From NCBI GenBank assembly GCA_031550435.1, contig JAVBOO010000042.1:1-51732 (forward strand): a DNA stretch of 51,732 nucleotides, read 5' to 3'. The DNA is from JAVBOO01 sp031550435 (GTDB taxonomy: Bacteria; Bacillota; Clostridia; Lachnospirales; WRAX01). Under the pieces are notes generated by a model that saw only the letters and a program-made list of their open reading frames with translations, was not told the origin of the DNA and did no database searches. Made by a program: the position numbers and the translations under genes. The first letter of the stretch is position 1. The number at the start of each line of letters is the position of its first letter. Of this stretch, positions 23,235 to 31,668 are shown piece after piece.

Positions 23235-24707
23235 ATGAAACTTTTCAACCTGTATAAGCAAAACTCGGTTTACATCAGAAGAACGTTAAAAATTGCCTGG
23301 CCTGTTATATTCGAGCAGTTTATGCTCAGTCTGGTTTCTTTGGTGGACTCTGCCATGGTTGGAAGCCTTGGAGCGGAACAAACCGGAGCGATAGGCATAA
23401 ACATGGGCGTAACTTGGCTGATTAACGGTCTGCCGTCTGTGCTTGCAGTCGGAGGAACCGTTCTGGTCGCATATAATATCGGAGCGGGCAACCGCAAGGA
23501 GGTAAGCTCGGTATCGTCGCAGGTCATGGGGATGACGTTTGTTTTCGGAGCGTTTGTAACCCTGGCCTCCATGCTTTTAAGCGGGTTTATCCCTTCTTGG
23601 ATGGGCGCGGAGGCCGCAGTGCTTCCCAATGCGGTTTTTTACCTGAGAACAGTAGTTGCTGCCGTAATGTTTAACTATCTCGGGCAAACATCTTCAGCGC
23701 TGTTAAGGGGTGCGGGAAACACGCGAACGCCTATGTTTGTTTCGGCACTTACAAATGTCATAAATGTTGCGCTTAACTTTATACTCATTTACAAGACGAG
23801 ACCTGTGGAGCTGTTTGGACTTAAATTTACGGTGTTCGGTGCGGGAATGGGTGTTAAAGGCGCGGGTATTGCTTCTGCTATTGCTATGGCAGTAACGGGT
23901 TCTTTACTCGCGGCGGCAGTATTCGCAAAGCGCAGTGTCGTTAGGGCAAAAATCGGGGGAATGTTCCGCATTACTGCCAAGACCGTTAAATCCGTTCTAA
24001 AAATAGGCTTGCCCGCTCTCGGTGAGAGGATTTCGACTTCCGGGGGTCAAATAGTGTTCCAGCGCATGATTTCTTCTCTCGGGAATGTTATGGTGTCTGC
24101 ACACTTCCTTACAACTCAGGCCGAGTCGATATCATACATGCCTGCCGGCGGTTTCTCTATGGCTGCGACAACGCTTGTCGGCCAAAGCTTCGGCGAAAAG
24201 GACAAAAAGGCGGCTCAGACTTTTGCGACTGTAAACCTGATGTTTTCACTGCTGGTCGGGCTTATCTGCCTCGCTGTTTTTTTGATTTTGCCGGGTCAGT
24301 ACCTTTCGCTTTTTACAAGCGACGCGGATGTGATAGCTGCAGGTAAGGGCGCGTTGATGGTAATAGCGTTTGCCGAGCCGTTTTTCACGGTTGCCATAGT
24401 GCTTTCCGGTATTTTAAGGGGTTCGGGAGACACAAAACTGCCGATGTTTGCAACGCTTATCGGTATGTGGGGAATACGACTGGCTTCATCGGCATTTTTC
24501 ATATTTGTGTTGCACTTGGGGCTTACGGGAGCATGGCTAGGAATGGGCTGCGACTTGATAGCCCGTTCTGCCGTTTTGTATTTGCGCTACCGTAAAAAAG
24601 ATTGGATTGAGCAAGGGCAAAAGAGGCTTAGCGGAGAAGAAACGACTGAAAATGCAAGTGAGAGTACTTGTGACAATGTTGACGAAAAAACCGGCAGCGC
24701 CGTATGA
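23235..24707 (+). CDS. MATE-family multidrug/Na+ exporter
   Basis: 490 residues and about 12 hydrophobic segments in two MatE halves. FEQFMLSLVSLVDSAMVG near the start and GAGNTRTPM and GSGDTKLPM at equivalent places of each half are typical of MATE transporters, which expel cationic drugs or metabolites by Na+ or H+ antiport. The C-terminal 25 residues are polar and acidic. The ribosome binding site is weak (AGAGAG). It is single, with a repeat stem-loop immediately upstream and a hairpin at 24769 downstream. Substrate cannot be predicted. Confidence 0.9.
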   Translation: MKLFNLYKQNSVYIRRTLKIAWPVIFEQFMLSLVSLVDSAMVGSLGAEQTGAIGINMGVTWLINGLPSVLAVGGTVLVAYNIGAGNRKEVSSVSSQVMGMTFVFGAFVTLASMLLSGFIPSWMGAEAAVLPNAVFYLRTVVAAVMFNYLGQTSSALLRGAGNTRTPMFVSALTNVINVALNFILIYKTRPVELFGLKFTVFGAGMGVKGAGIASAIAMAVTGSLLAAAVFAKRSVVRAKIGGMFRITAKTVKSVLKIGLPALGERISTSGGQIVFQRMISSLGNVMVSAHFLTTQAESISYMPAGGFSMAATTLVGQSFGEKDKKAAQTFATVNLMFSLLVGLICLAVFLILPGQYLSLFTSDADVIAAGKGALMVIAFAEPFFTVAIVLSGILRGSGDTKLPMFATLIGMWGIRLASSAFFIFVLHLGLTGAWLGMGCDLIARSAVLYLRYRKKDWIEQGQKRLSGEETTENASESTCDNVDEKTGSAV

Positions 24708-24719
24708 ATAACAAAAATA

Positions 24720-24748
24720 TTGTCATTTGGCTCGCAATCCGGTATCAT
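24720..24748 (+). promoter_or_regulatory. Sigma-A-type promoter for the yicC-led housekeeping cluster
   Basis: TTGTCA at 24720-24725, a 17-base spacer and TATCAT at 24743-24748, each 5 of 6 to consensus. The start would be near 24755, giving a leader of about 70 bases that includes the hairpin at 24769-24790. Confidence 0.55.
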
Positions 24749-24768
24749 GAACCAATATATATGTTTGG

Positions 24769-24790
24769 CGGCAGTGAAAAGTAACTGCCG
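24769..24790 (+). terminator. Hairpin between the MATE gene and yicC
   Basis: CGGCAGT at 24769-24775 and ACTGCCG at 24784-24790 with an eight-base loop, followed by only TTTG. It could end transcription of the MATE gene, or act in the leader of yicC because it lies downstream of the predicted promoter. Confidence 0.45.
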
Positions 24791-24823
24791 TTTGATAATC
24801 TAGCTTCGGAAAGAGATGGTTTC

Positions 24824-25711
24824 GTGATAAGAAGTATGACGGGGTACGGCAGGGGCGAATGCATGCTGTATGGACGCAAGTTTTCGGTTGAAATAAAGTC
24901 CGTTAACCACAGGTACGGCGAAGTATCGATAAAACTGCCCAGAATTCTTAATTCTCTTGAGGAAAGAGTCAAAAAAGAGCTTAACGAAAGGGTAAAACGC
25001 GGGAAAGTCGATGTGTATATAAATTTTGAGACCTTTTCAAAAAAAGACATATCCGTTAAAGTAAACAGCGCGCTGTGCGAGAGCTATATTGATGCTATGA
25101 ACAGCGCCAGGACAGAATTCGGCTTAAAAGATGAAGTAACACTTTCACTTGTCTCAAGACTGCCCGATGTGTTCACGATTGAAAAAATGCCCGAAAGCGA
25201 AGAGCTGCTTGCTGAAATGTGGGAGGCGCTTGAGGCTTCATTGAAAACCGCGCTGAACAAATTCATTGAAATGCGGGAAAGGGAAGGCATTGCAATTGAA
25301 AAGGATCTGATCGAAAAACACACGATTATTTCGTCTCTCACAGGTAAAGTCGCAGAGAGAGCGCCCTTTGTCGTTTCAGAGTATGAAAAGCGCCTGAGAG
25401 CGGCTCTGAATGAAGTTCTTCAAGACATGAGCATCGATCAAAACAGGATAATTCAAGAGACGCTAATATATGCTGACAGGACATGTGTGGATGAGGAACT
25501 CGTAAGGATGAAAAGCCACTTGTCGCAGTTTAAAGAGATAATTGAGTTAGGCGATGCTGTCGGCAGGAAGCTTGATTTTCTTATGCAGGAAATCAACAGA
25601 GAGATTAATACTATCGGATCGAAATCAAACGATATCGAATTAACCCGTTTAGTTGTAGACTTAAAGAGCGAACTTGAAAAGGTAAGAGAACAAATTCAGA
25701 ATATTGAGTAA
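24824..25711 (+). CDS. YicC-family endoribonuclease
   Basis: 295 residues with a GTG start giving MIRSMTGYGRGE, the usual family start. The C-terminal DUF1732 part contains DRTCVDEELVRMKSHL and KLDFLMQEINREINTIGSKS, strongly conserved in YicC/YloC proteins. E. coli YicC is an endoribonuclease that helps degrade small RNAs; its Firmicute counterparts stand at the head of this same cluster. A weak AAGAGA lies upstream. remA starts 50 bp downstream. Confidence 0.92.
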   Translation: MIRSMTGYGRGECMLYGRKFSVEIKSVNHRYGEVSIKLPRILNSLEERVKKELNERVKRGKVDVYINFETFSKKDISVKVNSALCESYIDAMNSARTEFGLKDEVTLSLVSRLPDVFTIEKMPESEELLAEMWEALEASLKTALNKFIEMREREGIAIEKDLIEKHTIISSLTGKVAERAPFVVSEYEKRLRAALNEVLQDMSIDQNRIIQETLIYADRTCVDEELVRMKSHLSQFKEIIELGDAVGRKLDFLMQEINREINTIGSKSNDIELTRLVVDLKSELEKVREQIQNIE

Positions 25712-25761
25712 AGCAAAGACGGTTTTAGCTGTCTGTGATAATCGTTTTTGCCGGGTGACTT

Positions 25762-26043
25762 ATGAAAAACAACGGAATTGTCAATATAGGGTTTGGAAAC
25801 ATAGCTTTTTCGGGAAGAATACTAGCGATACTCAGCCCGGATTCAGCCCCTATCAAGAGAGCTGTTCAGGAAGCAAAGGAACGAAATAAACTTATCGACG
25901 CAACTTACGGAAGGAAAACGAGATCGGTAATCTTTCTCGATAACGACAGCATAATTCTTTCTTCGGTACAGCCGGAGACGATAGCCGGCAGAGCACACAA
26001 GGACGGGGCGGAAGCAGTCCGCATCGTTACCGAAGACAAATGA
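25762..26043 (+). CDS. remA: RemA-like extracellular-matrix regulator (DUF370)
   Basis: 93 residues. NIGFGNIAFSGRILAI, SPDSAPIKR and RKTRSVIFLDNDSIILSS are the DUF370 signature. In Bacillus subtilis RemA is a DNA-binding activator of matrix and osmoprotection genes and forms ring-shaped oligomers. Same place, between yicC and gmk, as in other Firmicutes. GGGTGA lies a few bases before the ATG. Confidence 0.93.
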   Translation: MKNNGIVNIGFGNIAFSGRILAILSPDSAPIKRAVQEAKERNKLIDATYGRKTRSVIFLDNDSIILSSVQPETIAGRAHKDGAEAVRIVTEDK

Positions 26044-26072
26044 CGATACTGTTAAATATACCGGAGGTTTGC

Positions 26073-26675
26073 ATGAAGGGGATACTGCTTATTATATCCG
26101 GTCCGTCAGGGTCGGGTAAGGGGACTGTGGTTAGGAAGCTTTGCGAAGACGATAGGTACGCTCTTTCGGTTTCGGTCACGACTAGGGCGAAACGCCCTGC
26201 GGAAGTTGAAGGCATCGACTATTTTTTCCGGAGCGTGCCGGAGTTTTACGGTATGCTTAATAACGGAGAGTTGCTTGAGTCCGCTCAGTTTGTGGGTAAT
26301 TATTACGGAACACCGAGAGAGTATGTAACAAAAATGATTGATTCCGGAAAGACAGTTGTTCTGGAAATTGAGGTTAACGGAGCGCTGCAGGTAAAGATGA
26401 ACGAGCCTGACGCTGTTCTCGTGTTTCTTATTCCGCCTGACATGGAGGAACTGAGAAACAGGCTCGTAAAGCGCGCGACAGAACACCCGGAGGTCATCGA
26501 AGACAGAATGCGCAGGGCAAATGAAGAAGTCGAGCTTATAAATAAGTACGATTACCTTGTTGTTAACGATTATGTCGAACATGCCGTTCAGGCTATAAAT
26601 ATGATAGTTGAGGCCGAAAAAAGAAGGCCGCACAGAAATAGCATTCTTATTTCTGAGTTTACGGGAGGAAAATAA
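26073..26675 (+). CDS. gmk: Guanylate kinase
   Basis: 200 residues. It converts GMP to GDP with ATP. The P-loop SGPSGSGKGTV near the start, SVTTRAKRPAEVEGIDYFF (GMP-binding) and LEIEVNGALQVK follow the family order. The ATG at 26073 has GGAGG five bases upstream; a longer frame from 26040 would overlap remA and lacks a ribosome binding site. rpoZ starts one base after its stop codon. Confidence 0.96.
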   Translation: MKGILLIISGPSGSGKGTVVRKLCEDDRYALSVSVTTRAKRPAEVEGIDYFFRSVPEFYGMLNNGELLESAQFVGNYYGTPREYVTKMIDSGKTVVLEIEVNGALQVKMNEPDAVLVFLIPPDMEELRNRLVKRATEHPEVIEDRMRRANEEVELINKYDYLVVNDYVEHAVQAINMIVEAEKRRPHRNSILISEFTGGK

Positions 26676-26676
26676 A

Positions 26677-27105
26677 ATGTTAAGACCATCTCACGCCGAG
26701 CTTATGGATGTCATAAATAACGATTCGGAGCTTGACAACAAGATTACAAGCAGCTACGCGATAGTAATCGCCGCTTCAAAACGCGCAAGACAGCTTGTCG
26801 ACGGAGCTGTCCCGCTTGCCGAAGCCGGAACCGACAAGGCTGTTTCGATTGCGATAAATGAAATTTATGAAAGCCGCATAAGAGTAGTTCCGGAAGAGGT
26901 ACAGCCCGAACCTTGCGATAGCTTTGAAACTATCGAAGATGAATCGTCGCAAGACAGCGACGAACTGAGGTTAGACAGTCCCGGAGAAGACGATGATCTA
27001 GCGGACGACGGGGTTTTCCTCGAGTTTGACGACGACGCGTTTGACAGAGAAGTTTCTGACGACGAGTACACAAGCGACGAATATACCGACGACTACGAGG
27101 ATTAA
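26677..27105 (+). CDS. rpoZ: RNA polymerase omega subunit with long acidic tail
   Basis: 142 residues, ATG at 26677 behind GGGAGG. Residues 1-70 are the omega fold (SSYAIVIAASKRARQL and a KAVSIAINEI helix), which helps assemble and stabilise the beta' subunit. Typical omega proteins stop near residue 65-75. Here 72 further residues follow, 33 of which are Asp or Glu and only two Arg, with Tyr spaced among the acids at the end (DDEYTSDEYTDDYED). The tail is expected to be disordered. The stop is not a frameshift product: the frame is open and the next gene starts just downstream. Confidence 0.93.
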   Translation: MLRPSHAELMDVINNDSELDNKITSSYAIVIAASKRARQLVDGAVPLAEAGTDKAVSIAINEIYESRIRVVPEEVQPEPCDSFETIEDESSQDSDELRLDSPGEDDDLADDGVFLEFDDDAFDREVSDDEYTSDEYTDDYED

Positions 27106-27146
27106 TAATATTATCGCGTTTGCGAGCCGGTTTTTGGGCGGGAAAT

Positions 27147-29381
27147 ATGATTGCCGAAGTAATACTCTCGATAAACAACAAAAATGTGGATAAAGCATTC
27201 GACTACAGCGTGCCGGGCGAACTTGAGCAAAGTTTGGAACCCGGCATGCGAGTTTTGGTGCCTTTCGGGAAAAACGGAAGAACAGTTGAGGCCTATGTTG
27301 TAAACATTAAGAAGGAAACTGATGTAGAGCCCGATAAGCTGAAATGTGTTTCGGCGATACAGGATGGCTACGCAGTGTTTTCGCCTGTAATGATGCGGCT
27401 TGCGGTCTATATGCGAGACAAGTATTACTCCACTTTGTCGGCGTGTTTACAGTGCATTTTACCTCCCGGCCTTTCTCTGACGGAGCACAAGCTTAATTAC
27501 GCCTATATAAACGAAGGAAGCAGCAAGCGCGAAGTGACGATTAGCGAAACTCTTGAAAAAGGCGGGAAACAGGCTCAAGTTCTCGAACTGCTTATAAAGA
27601 GCGGCGGAATGAGTATAAGCGATATCAAGAAAACATTGGGTATCTCACAATCGCCTATTGATACTCTCGCTAAAAAAGGCATTATTGTATGCCTGCCCGT
27701 CAGAATACACCGTATGCCGTTTAAAGCCGAGAAATATGCGAGATTTGAAGCGCTGAATCTGTTTCCCGAGCAAACGGCGGCCTTGGAAAAAATAAGCCGG
27801 AAGCTCGAGCCTGATTATATCGGCTTGAGATCGGTACTTTTGCACGGGGTTACGGGAAGCGGTAAAACAGAAATATACCTAAGGCTTATAGAAAAAGCTA
27901 TAAATCAAGGCAAGCAGGCAGTCGTGCTTGTTCCGGAAATTTCTCTTACCCCTCAGACCGTGAGCCGGTTTGTCGGAAGGTTTTCGGACAAGGTATCCGT
28001 AACGCATTCGAGACTAAGCGACGGAGAGCGCTTCGACCAGTGGCAAAGGGCCAAGTCGGGAGCCGTATCTGTGATGATAGGGCCGAGGTCGGCAATCTTT
28101 ACACCGTTTGAAAATCTCGGTATAATAATAATAGACGAAGAGCACGAAACTACCTATAAATCCGAAACAACACCCAAGTACGACGTAAAAGAGCTTGCCG
28201 AAAAGCTGTCGGAGTATACCGGTTGCCTTGTCGTTCTCGGTTCTGCAACACCGTCCGTTCATACGTATCACGCGGCTCTGAACGGAAAATACGAGCTTAT
28301 AGAACTAAAGGCAAGAATAAACAATCGTCCTCCTGAGGTAAAGGTTGTTGACATGCGAAAAGAGCTGATAAAAGGGAACAGGTCAGTTTTCAGCTACGAA
28401 TTGCAGGACGCGATAGCCGAGAATCTGGCAAAACGCGAGCTTACGATTTTGTTTCTCAACAGGCGCGGGCATTCGACATTTGTATCGTGCAGAGCGTGCG
28501 GCCATGTCATGAGCTGCGATATGTGCAGTATCAATTATACATACCACATGTATACGGACAGGCTCGTGTGCCACTACTGCGGAGATGAAATAGCCTCACC
28601 GAGAGTTTGCCCCGTATGCGGTTCGGAATATATAAAGTTTTTCGGGGCCGGAACGCAGAAAGTCGAGGAACAGATAAAAAAAAGCTTTCCGTTTGCCCGG
28701 GTTCTGCGCATGGACTTGGACACAACTTCAAAAAAGAACAGCCACGAACAAATATACAGCAGTTTTCTGGCGGGGGAAGCGGATATACTTATCGGAACGC
28801 AGATGATTGCGAAAGGACTCGACTTCCCAAGGGTAACCCTTGTCGGAATAATAGCCGCCGATATCAGCATACATATGGGTGACTTTCGTTCAGCCGAGAA
28901 ATCGTTTCAGCTCCTGACTCAGGTTTCGGGCAGAGCCGGGAGGGCAGAGCTTCCCGGACGGGCGATTATACAAACATATAATCCGGAGCATTACAGCATA
29001 GTATATTCTCGTACAAATGATTACAAGGCGTTTTACGAGCACGAGATAGATTTTAGGCAGCAACTCGATTACCCTCCGTTTTCGCACTTGTTTGTAGCAC
29101 TTTTTACGGGCGAGAGCGAAAAACGTGTGGCGCAGTGCATATATAAGTTGTATGAAATTATGAAGAGGCAGAACACAGAATCGGAACTTGATATATTTCG
29201 TCCGACTCCGGCGACAGTGTTCAAGATCAAAAACATTTTTAGGCACAAGCTGATAGTGAAAGCCGAGAACGAAGAAAAACTGAAAAAATTCGTATTCGGC
29301 TGCATAGACGAACTTCGAAAAAACGAGGATTTGAGTGATATTACTGTAAACAGCTCTCTGGATCCTTTGAATATACCCTAG
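27147..29381 (+). CDS. priA: Primosomal replication-restart helicase PriA
   Basis: 744 residues. It reloads the replicative helicase at stalled forks. The N-terminal DNA-binding domain (KAFDYSVPGEL) is followed by a winged helix and the helicase core: Walker A HGVTGSGKTEIYLR, Walker B IIIDEEHE, LGSATPSV, the zinc-binding region with paired cysteines (CRACGHVMSCDMC and CHYCGDE, CPVCGS), FGAGTQKVEEQI and SGRAGRAELPG. The ATG at 27147 is preceded by GGGCGGG; the upstream ATG at 27120 is not. In many Firmicutes coaBC stands between rpoZ and priA; it is absent here. Confidence 0.96.
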   Translation: MIAEVILSINNKNVDKAFDYSVPGELEQSLEPGMRVLVPFGKNGRTVEAYVVNIKKETDVEPDKLKCVSAIQDGYAVFSPVMMRLAVYMRDKYYSTLSACLQCILPPGLSLTEHKLNYAYINEGSSKREVTISETLEKGGKQAQVLELLIKSGGMSISDIKKTLGISQSPIDTLAKKGIIVCLPVRIHRMPFKAEKYARFEALNLFPEQTAALEKISRKLEPDYIGLRSVLLHGVTGSGKTEIYLRLIEKAINQGKQAVVLVPEISLTPQTVSRFVGRFSDKVSVTHSRLSDGERFDQWQRAKSGAVSVMIGPRSAIFTPFENLGIIIIDEEHETTYKSETTPKYDVKELAEKLSEYTGCLVVLGSATPSVHTYHAALNGKYELIELKARINNRPPEVKVVDMRKELIKGNRSVFSYELQDAIAENLAKRELTILFLNRRGHSTFVSCRACGHVMSCDMCSINYTYHMYTDRLVCHYCGDEIASPRVCPVCGSEYIKFFGAGTQKVEEQIKKSFPFARVLRMDLDTTSKKNSHEQIYSSFLAGEADILIGTQMIAKGLDFPRVTLVGIIAADISIHMGDFRSAEKSFQLLTQVSGRAGRAELPGRAIIQTYNPEHYSIVYSRTNDYKAFYEHEIDFRQQLDYPPFSHLFVALFTGESEKRVAQCIYKLYEIMKRQNTESELDIFRPTPATVFKIKNIFRHKLIVKAENEEKLKKFVFGCIDELRKNEDLSDITVNSSLDPLNIP

Positions 29382-29489
29382 GCAAACGCTGAATTTTACC
29401 ACATCGCGCTTGCGCTGCCGTTTCGCGCGACCGCGCGGTTTGTGTCGGCAATGCATCGCACAGAATGGAAAATACCAAAAGGAGTAATC

Positions 29490-30011
29490 ATGGCAATCAG
29501 AAATATTAGATATGAAGGCGACGAGATATTAAATAAAAAGTCGAAACCCGTAAAAGAAATCAACGAAAAAATTTTAACGCTCATAGACGATATGCGAGAG
29601 ACGATGCAGGCCGCCGAGGGCGTCGGAATTGCCGCTCCGCAGGTTGGGTCACTTAAACGCATTGTCCTTGTCGATACGGGCGAAAAAATACTGGAAATGA
29701 TAAACCCCGAAATTATCGAGGCAAGCGGCACCCAAAAGCAGAGAGAGGGCTGCCTGAGCGTTCCCGGCAAGACCGGAATCGTAGAAAGGCCCGCATATGT
29801 AAAAATAAGATACCGCGACAGGAACTTTGAAGAACAGGAAGCGGAGGGCACGGAAATGCTTGCCGTTTGTTTTTGTCATGAAACCGACCATCTCGAGGGT
29901 GTACTTTATACTGAGAAGGCAATAGAAACCGAAGAGTCGGATGACGAGGAGTATGACGAAGAGTTCGACGGAGAGTTCGACGAAGAGTTTGATGGAGAAG
30001 AGAATGCTTAG
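29490..30011 (+). CDS. def: Peptide deformylase with acidic C-terminal tail
   Basis: 173 residues, ATG at 29490 behind AAAAGGAG. It removes the formyl group from nascent proteins. The three family motifs are present: GVGIAAPQVG, EGCLSVPG and CHETDHLEG (HExDH metal ligands with Cys of EGCLS). The last 28 residues are an added acidic tail (18 Asp/Glu), built from repeated DEEF/DGEF units with a 15-base near-repeat in the DNA. The last codons overlap the start of fmt by eight bases, so the two opposing steps of formyl-Met metabolism are coupled. Confidence 0.95.
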   Translation: MAIRNIRYEGDEILNKKSKPVKEINEKILTLIDDMRETMQAAEGVGIAAPQVGSLKRIVLVDTGEKILEMINPEIIEASGTQKQREGCLSVPGKTGIVERPAYVKIRYRDRNFEEQEAEGTEMLAVCFCHETDHLEGVLYTEKAIETEESDDEEYDEEFDGEFDEEFDGEENA

Positions 30012-30939
30012 GGCCGTTTTTATGGGTACGCCGGACTTTGCCGTTCCCGGTTTGAACGCCCTTTCGGAGATTGCGGATATTGCCGCTGTCGTAACACAGC
30101 CTGACAGACCGAAGGGAAGGGGCGGAAAGTTGAGCTTTCCGGAAGTTAAAGAGGCGGCAATCAAGCTTGGACTGCCGGTCTTACAGCCGGAAAAAATCAG
30201 GAAAAATATCGAGTTTCTCGAAGAGCTGGAACGCTTACAGCCTGATATAATAGTTGTCGCGGCTTACGGGCAGCTTCTGCCCGAGAGTATACTCAAGCTG
30301 CCGAAATACGGCTGTATCAACGTGCACGGTTCTTTGCTCCCGAAGTACAGAGGCGCGTCTCCGATCCAATCGGCTGTTTTAAATGGCGATACAGAAACCG
30401 GTGTTACGATAATGCGCATGGACAAAGGGCTTGACACCGGAGATATAATACTTATCAGGAAATTGGAAATACTTCCCTCGGACAATGCCGGCACTTTATT
30501 CGATAAAGTAGCGGAATGCGGGGCGCTCGCGTTGAAAGAAGCTATTACGCAAATCGAAAACGGTTCTTCAATCTATACGAAACAGGATGACTCTAAAGCA
30601 AGCGTTTGCAGGGTTATAACGAAAGAGCAGGCTCATATCGACTGGAACAAAAGCTCCGGGGAAATCGTTAATGCAATCAGGGCTTACAACCCGTGGCCCT
30701 GCGCCTTTTCCGTCCTTGACGGAACGACCGTGAAACTATGGTCGGCCGTAAAAGCGGAGTCGGAAGAACGCTGCGCTCCGGGAACGATAACAGCTGTTGA
30801 GCCTGATATAGGGATATATGTCAAAACGGCCGACGGAGCCGTGTTGATTACCGAGCTTCAAGCCGGCTCGTCAAAAAGAATGTTATGCTCCGACTATTTG
30901 CGCGGTCATAACGTTTATGTGGGAAACAGATTTTTTTAG
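30004..30939 (+). CDS. fmt: Methionyl-tRNA formyltransferase
   Basis: 311 residues. It formylates Met-tRNA(fMet) with 10-formyltetrahydrofolate. MGTPDFAVPGL at the start, the catalytic region HGSLLPKYRGASPIQ and GLDTGDI are family hallmarks; the C-terminal part is the tRNA-binding domain. The ATG at 30004 overlaps the def stop and has GGAGAAGAG just upstream inside def. Confidence 0.96.
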   Translation: MLRAVFMGTPDFAVPGLNALSEIADIAAVVTQPDRPKGRGGKLSFPEVKEAAIKLGLPVLQPEKIRKNIEFLEELERLQPDIIVVAAYGQLLPESILKLPKYGCINVHGSLLPKYRGASPIQSAVLNGDTETGVTIMRMDKGLDTGDIILIRKLEILPSDNAGTLFDKVAECGALALKEAITQIENGSSIYTKQDDSKASVCRVITKEQAHIDWNKSSGEIVNAIRAYNPWPCAFSVLDGTTVKLWSAVKAESEERCAPGTITAVEPDIGIYVKTADGAVLITELQAGSSKRMLCSDYLRGHNVYVGNRFF

Positions 30940-30952
30940 AGGAGGAAGATTT

Positions 30953-31657
30953 ATGTTTTGGGACTATACAATGATTTTGGTTATACCGGCGATACTTTTC
31001 GCTATGTATGCTCAATTTAAAGTAAATTCCGCATTTGCAAGATATTCAAAACTTAAAAACGCAAACGGGATGACGGGAGCGCAAATTGCCGAGCGCATAC
31101 TTGAATTAAACGGCATAAGAGACGTTAAGGTCAATCGTATCGGCGGCAAACTGACAGACCACTATGATCCGAGATCGAGGGAACTGAATTTATCGGAAAG
31201 TGTATACGATTCGACATCGGTTGCGGCAGTAGGAATAGCAGCGCACGAAGTCGGCCATGCCATACAGCATGACACGGGCTATATAGCTTTGAACGTCAGA
31301 AACGCTATCTTCCCTGTCGTTAACATCGGCTCGAATATGGCTATGCCTGTTTTTCTGATCGGTATGCTCATATCGGGTTTGTTTACCGGCATGGGTGAAT
31401 TCGGCTACCTCGTAATGCAGTTGGGAATAGTTATGTTCACGCTTGTGCTTGCTTTCCAGGTTATTACGCTTCCGGTTGAGTTCAACGCTTCAAAGCGCGC
31501 GATTATGGCTCTTGAAGACAACAACCTGCTTTCGGGCGAGGAAGTTGAGCCTGCAAAGAAAGTTTTGGGTGCGGCAGCTTTAACTTATGTCGCGGCAGTT
31601 GCAGTGACACTTACTCAGCTTTTGAGAATGCTCCTGCTTGCGGGAAAAAGACGTTAA
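30953..31657 (+). CDS. YugP-like membrane zinc metallopeptidase
   Basis: 234 residues. An N-terminal membrane segment, the HExxH zinc site AAHEVGHAIQH, and two to three hydrophobic segments after it (about 115-150, 155-180, 205-230) match the neutral zinc metallopeptidase family of B. subtilis YugP. The physiological substrate is not known; the family is common in this position in Clostridia. GGAGGAAG before the ATG at 30953 decides the start over 30917, which overlaps fmt. Confidence 0.9.
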   Translation: MFWDYTMILVIPAILFAMYAQFKVNSAFARYSKLKNANGMTGAQIAERILELNGIRDVKVNRIGGKLTDHYDPRSRELNLSESVYDSTSVAAVGIAAHEVGHAIQHDTGYIALNVRNAIFPVVNIGSNMAMPVFLIGMLISGLFTGMGEFGYLVMQLGIVMFTLVLAFQVITLPVEFNASKRAIMALEDNNLLSGEEVEPAKKVLGAAALTYVAAVAVTLTQLLRMLLLAGKRR

Positions 31658-31668
31658 ACGGAGTTGAC

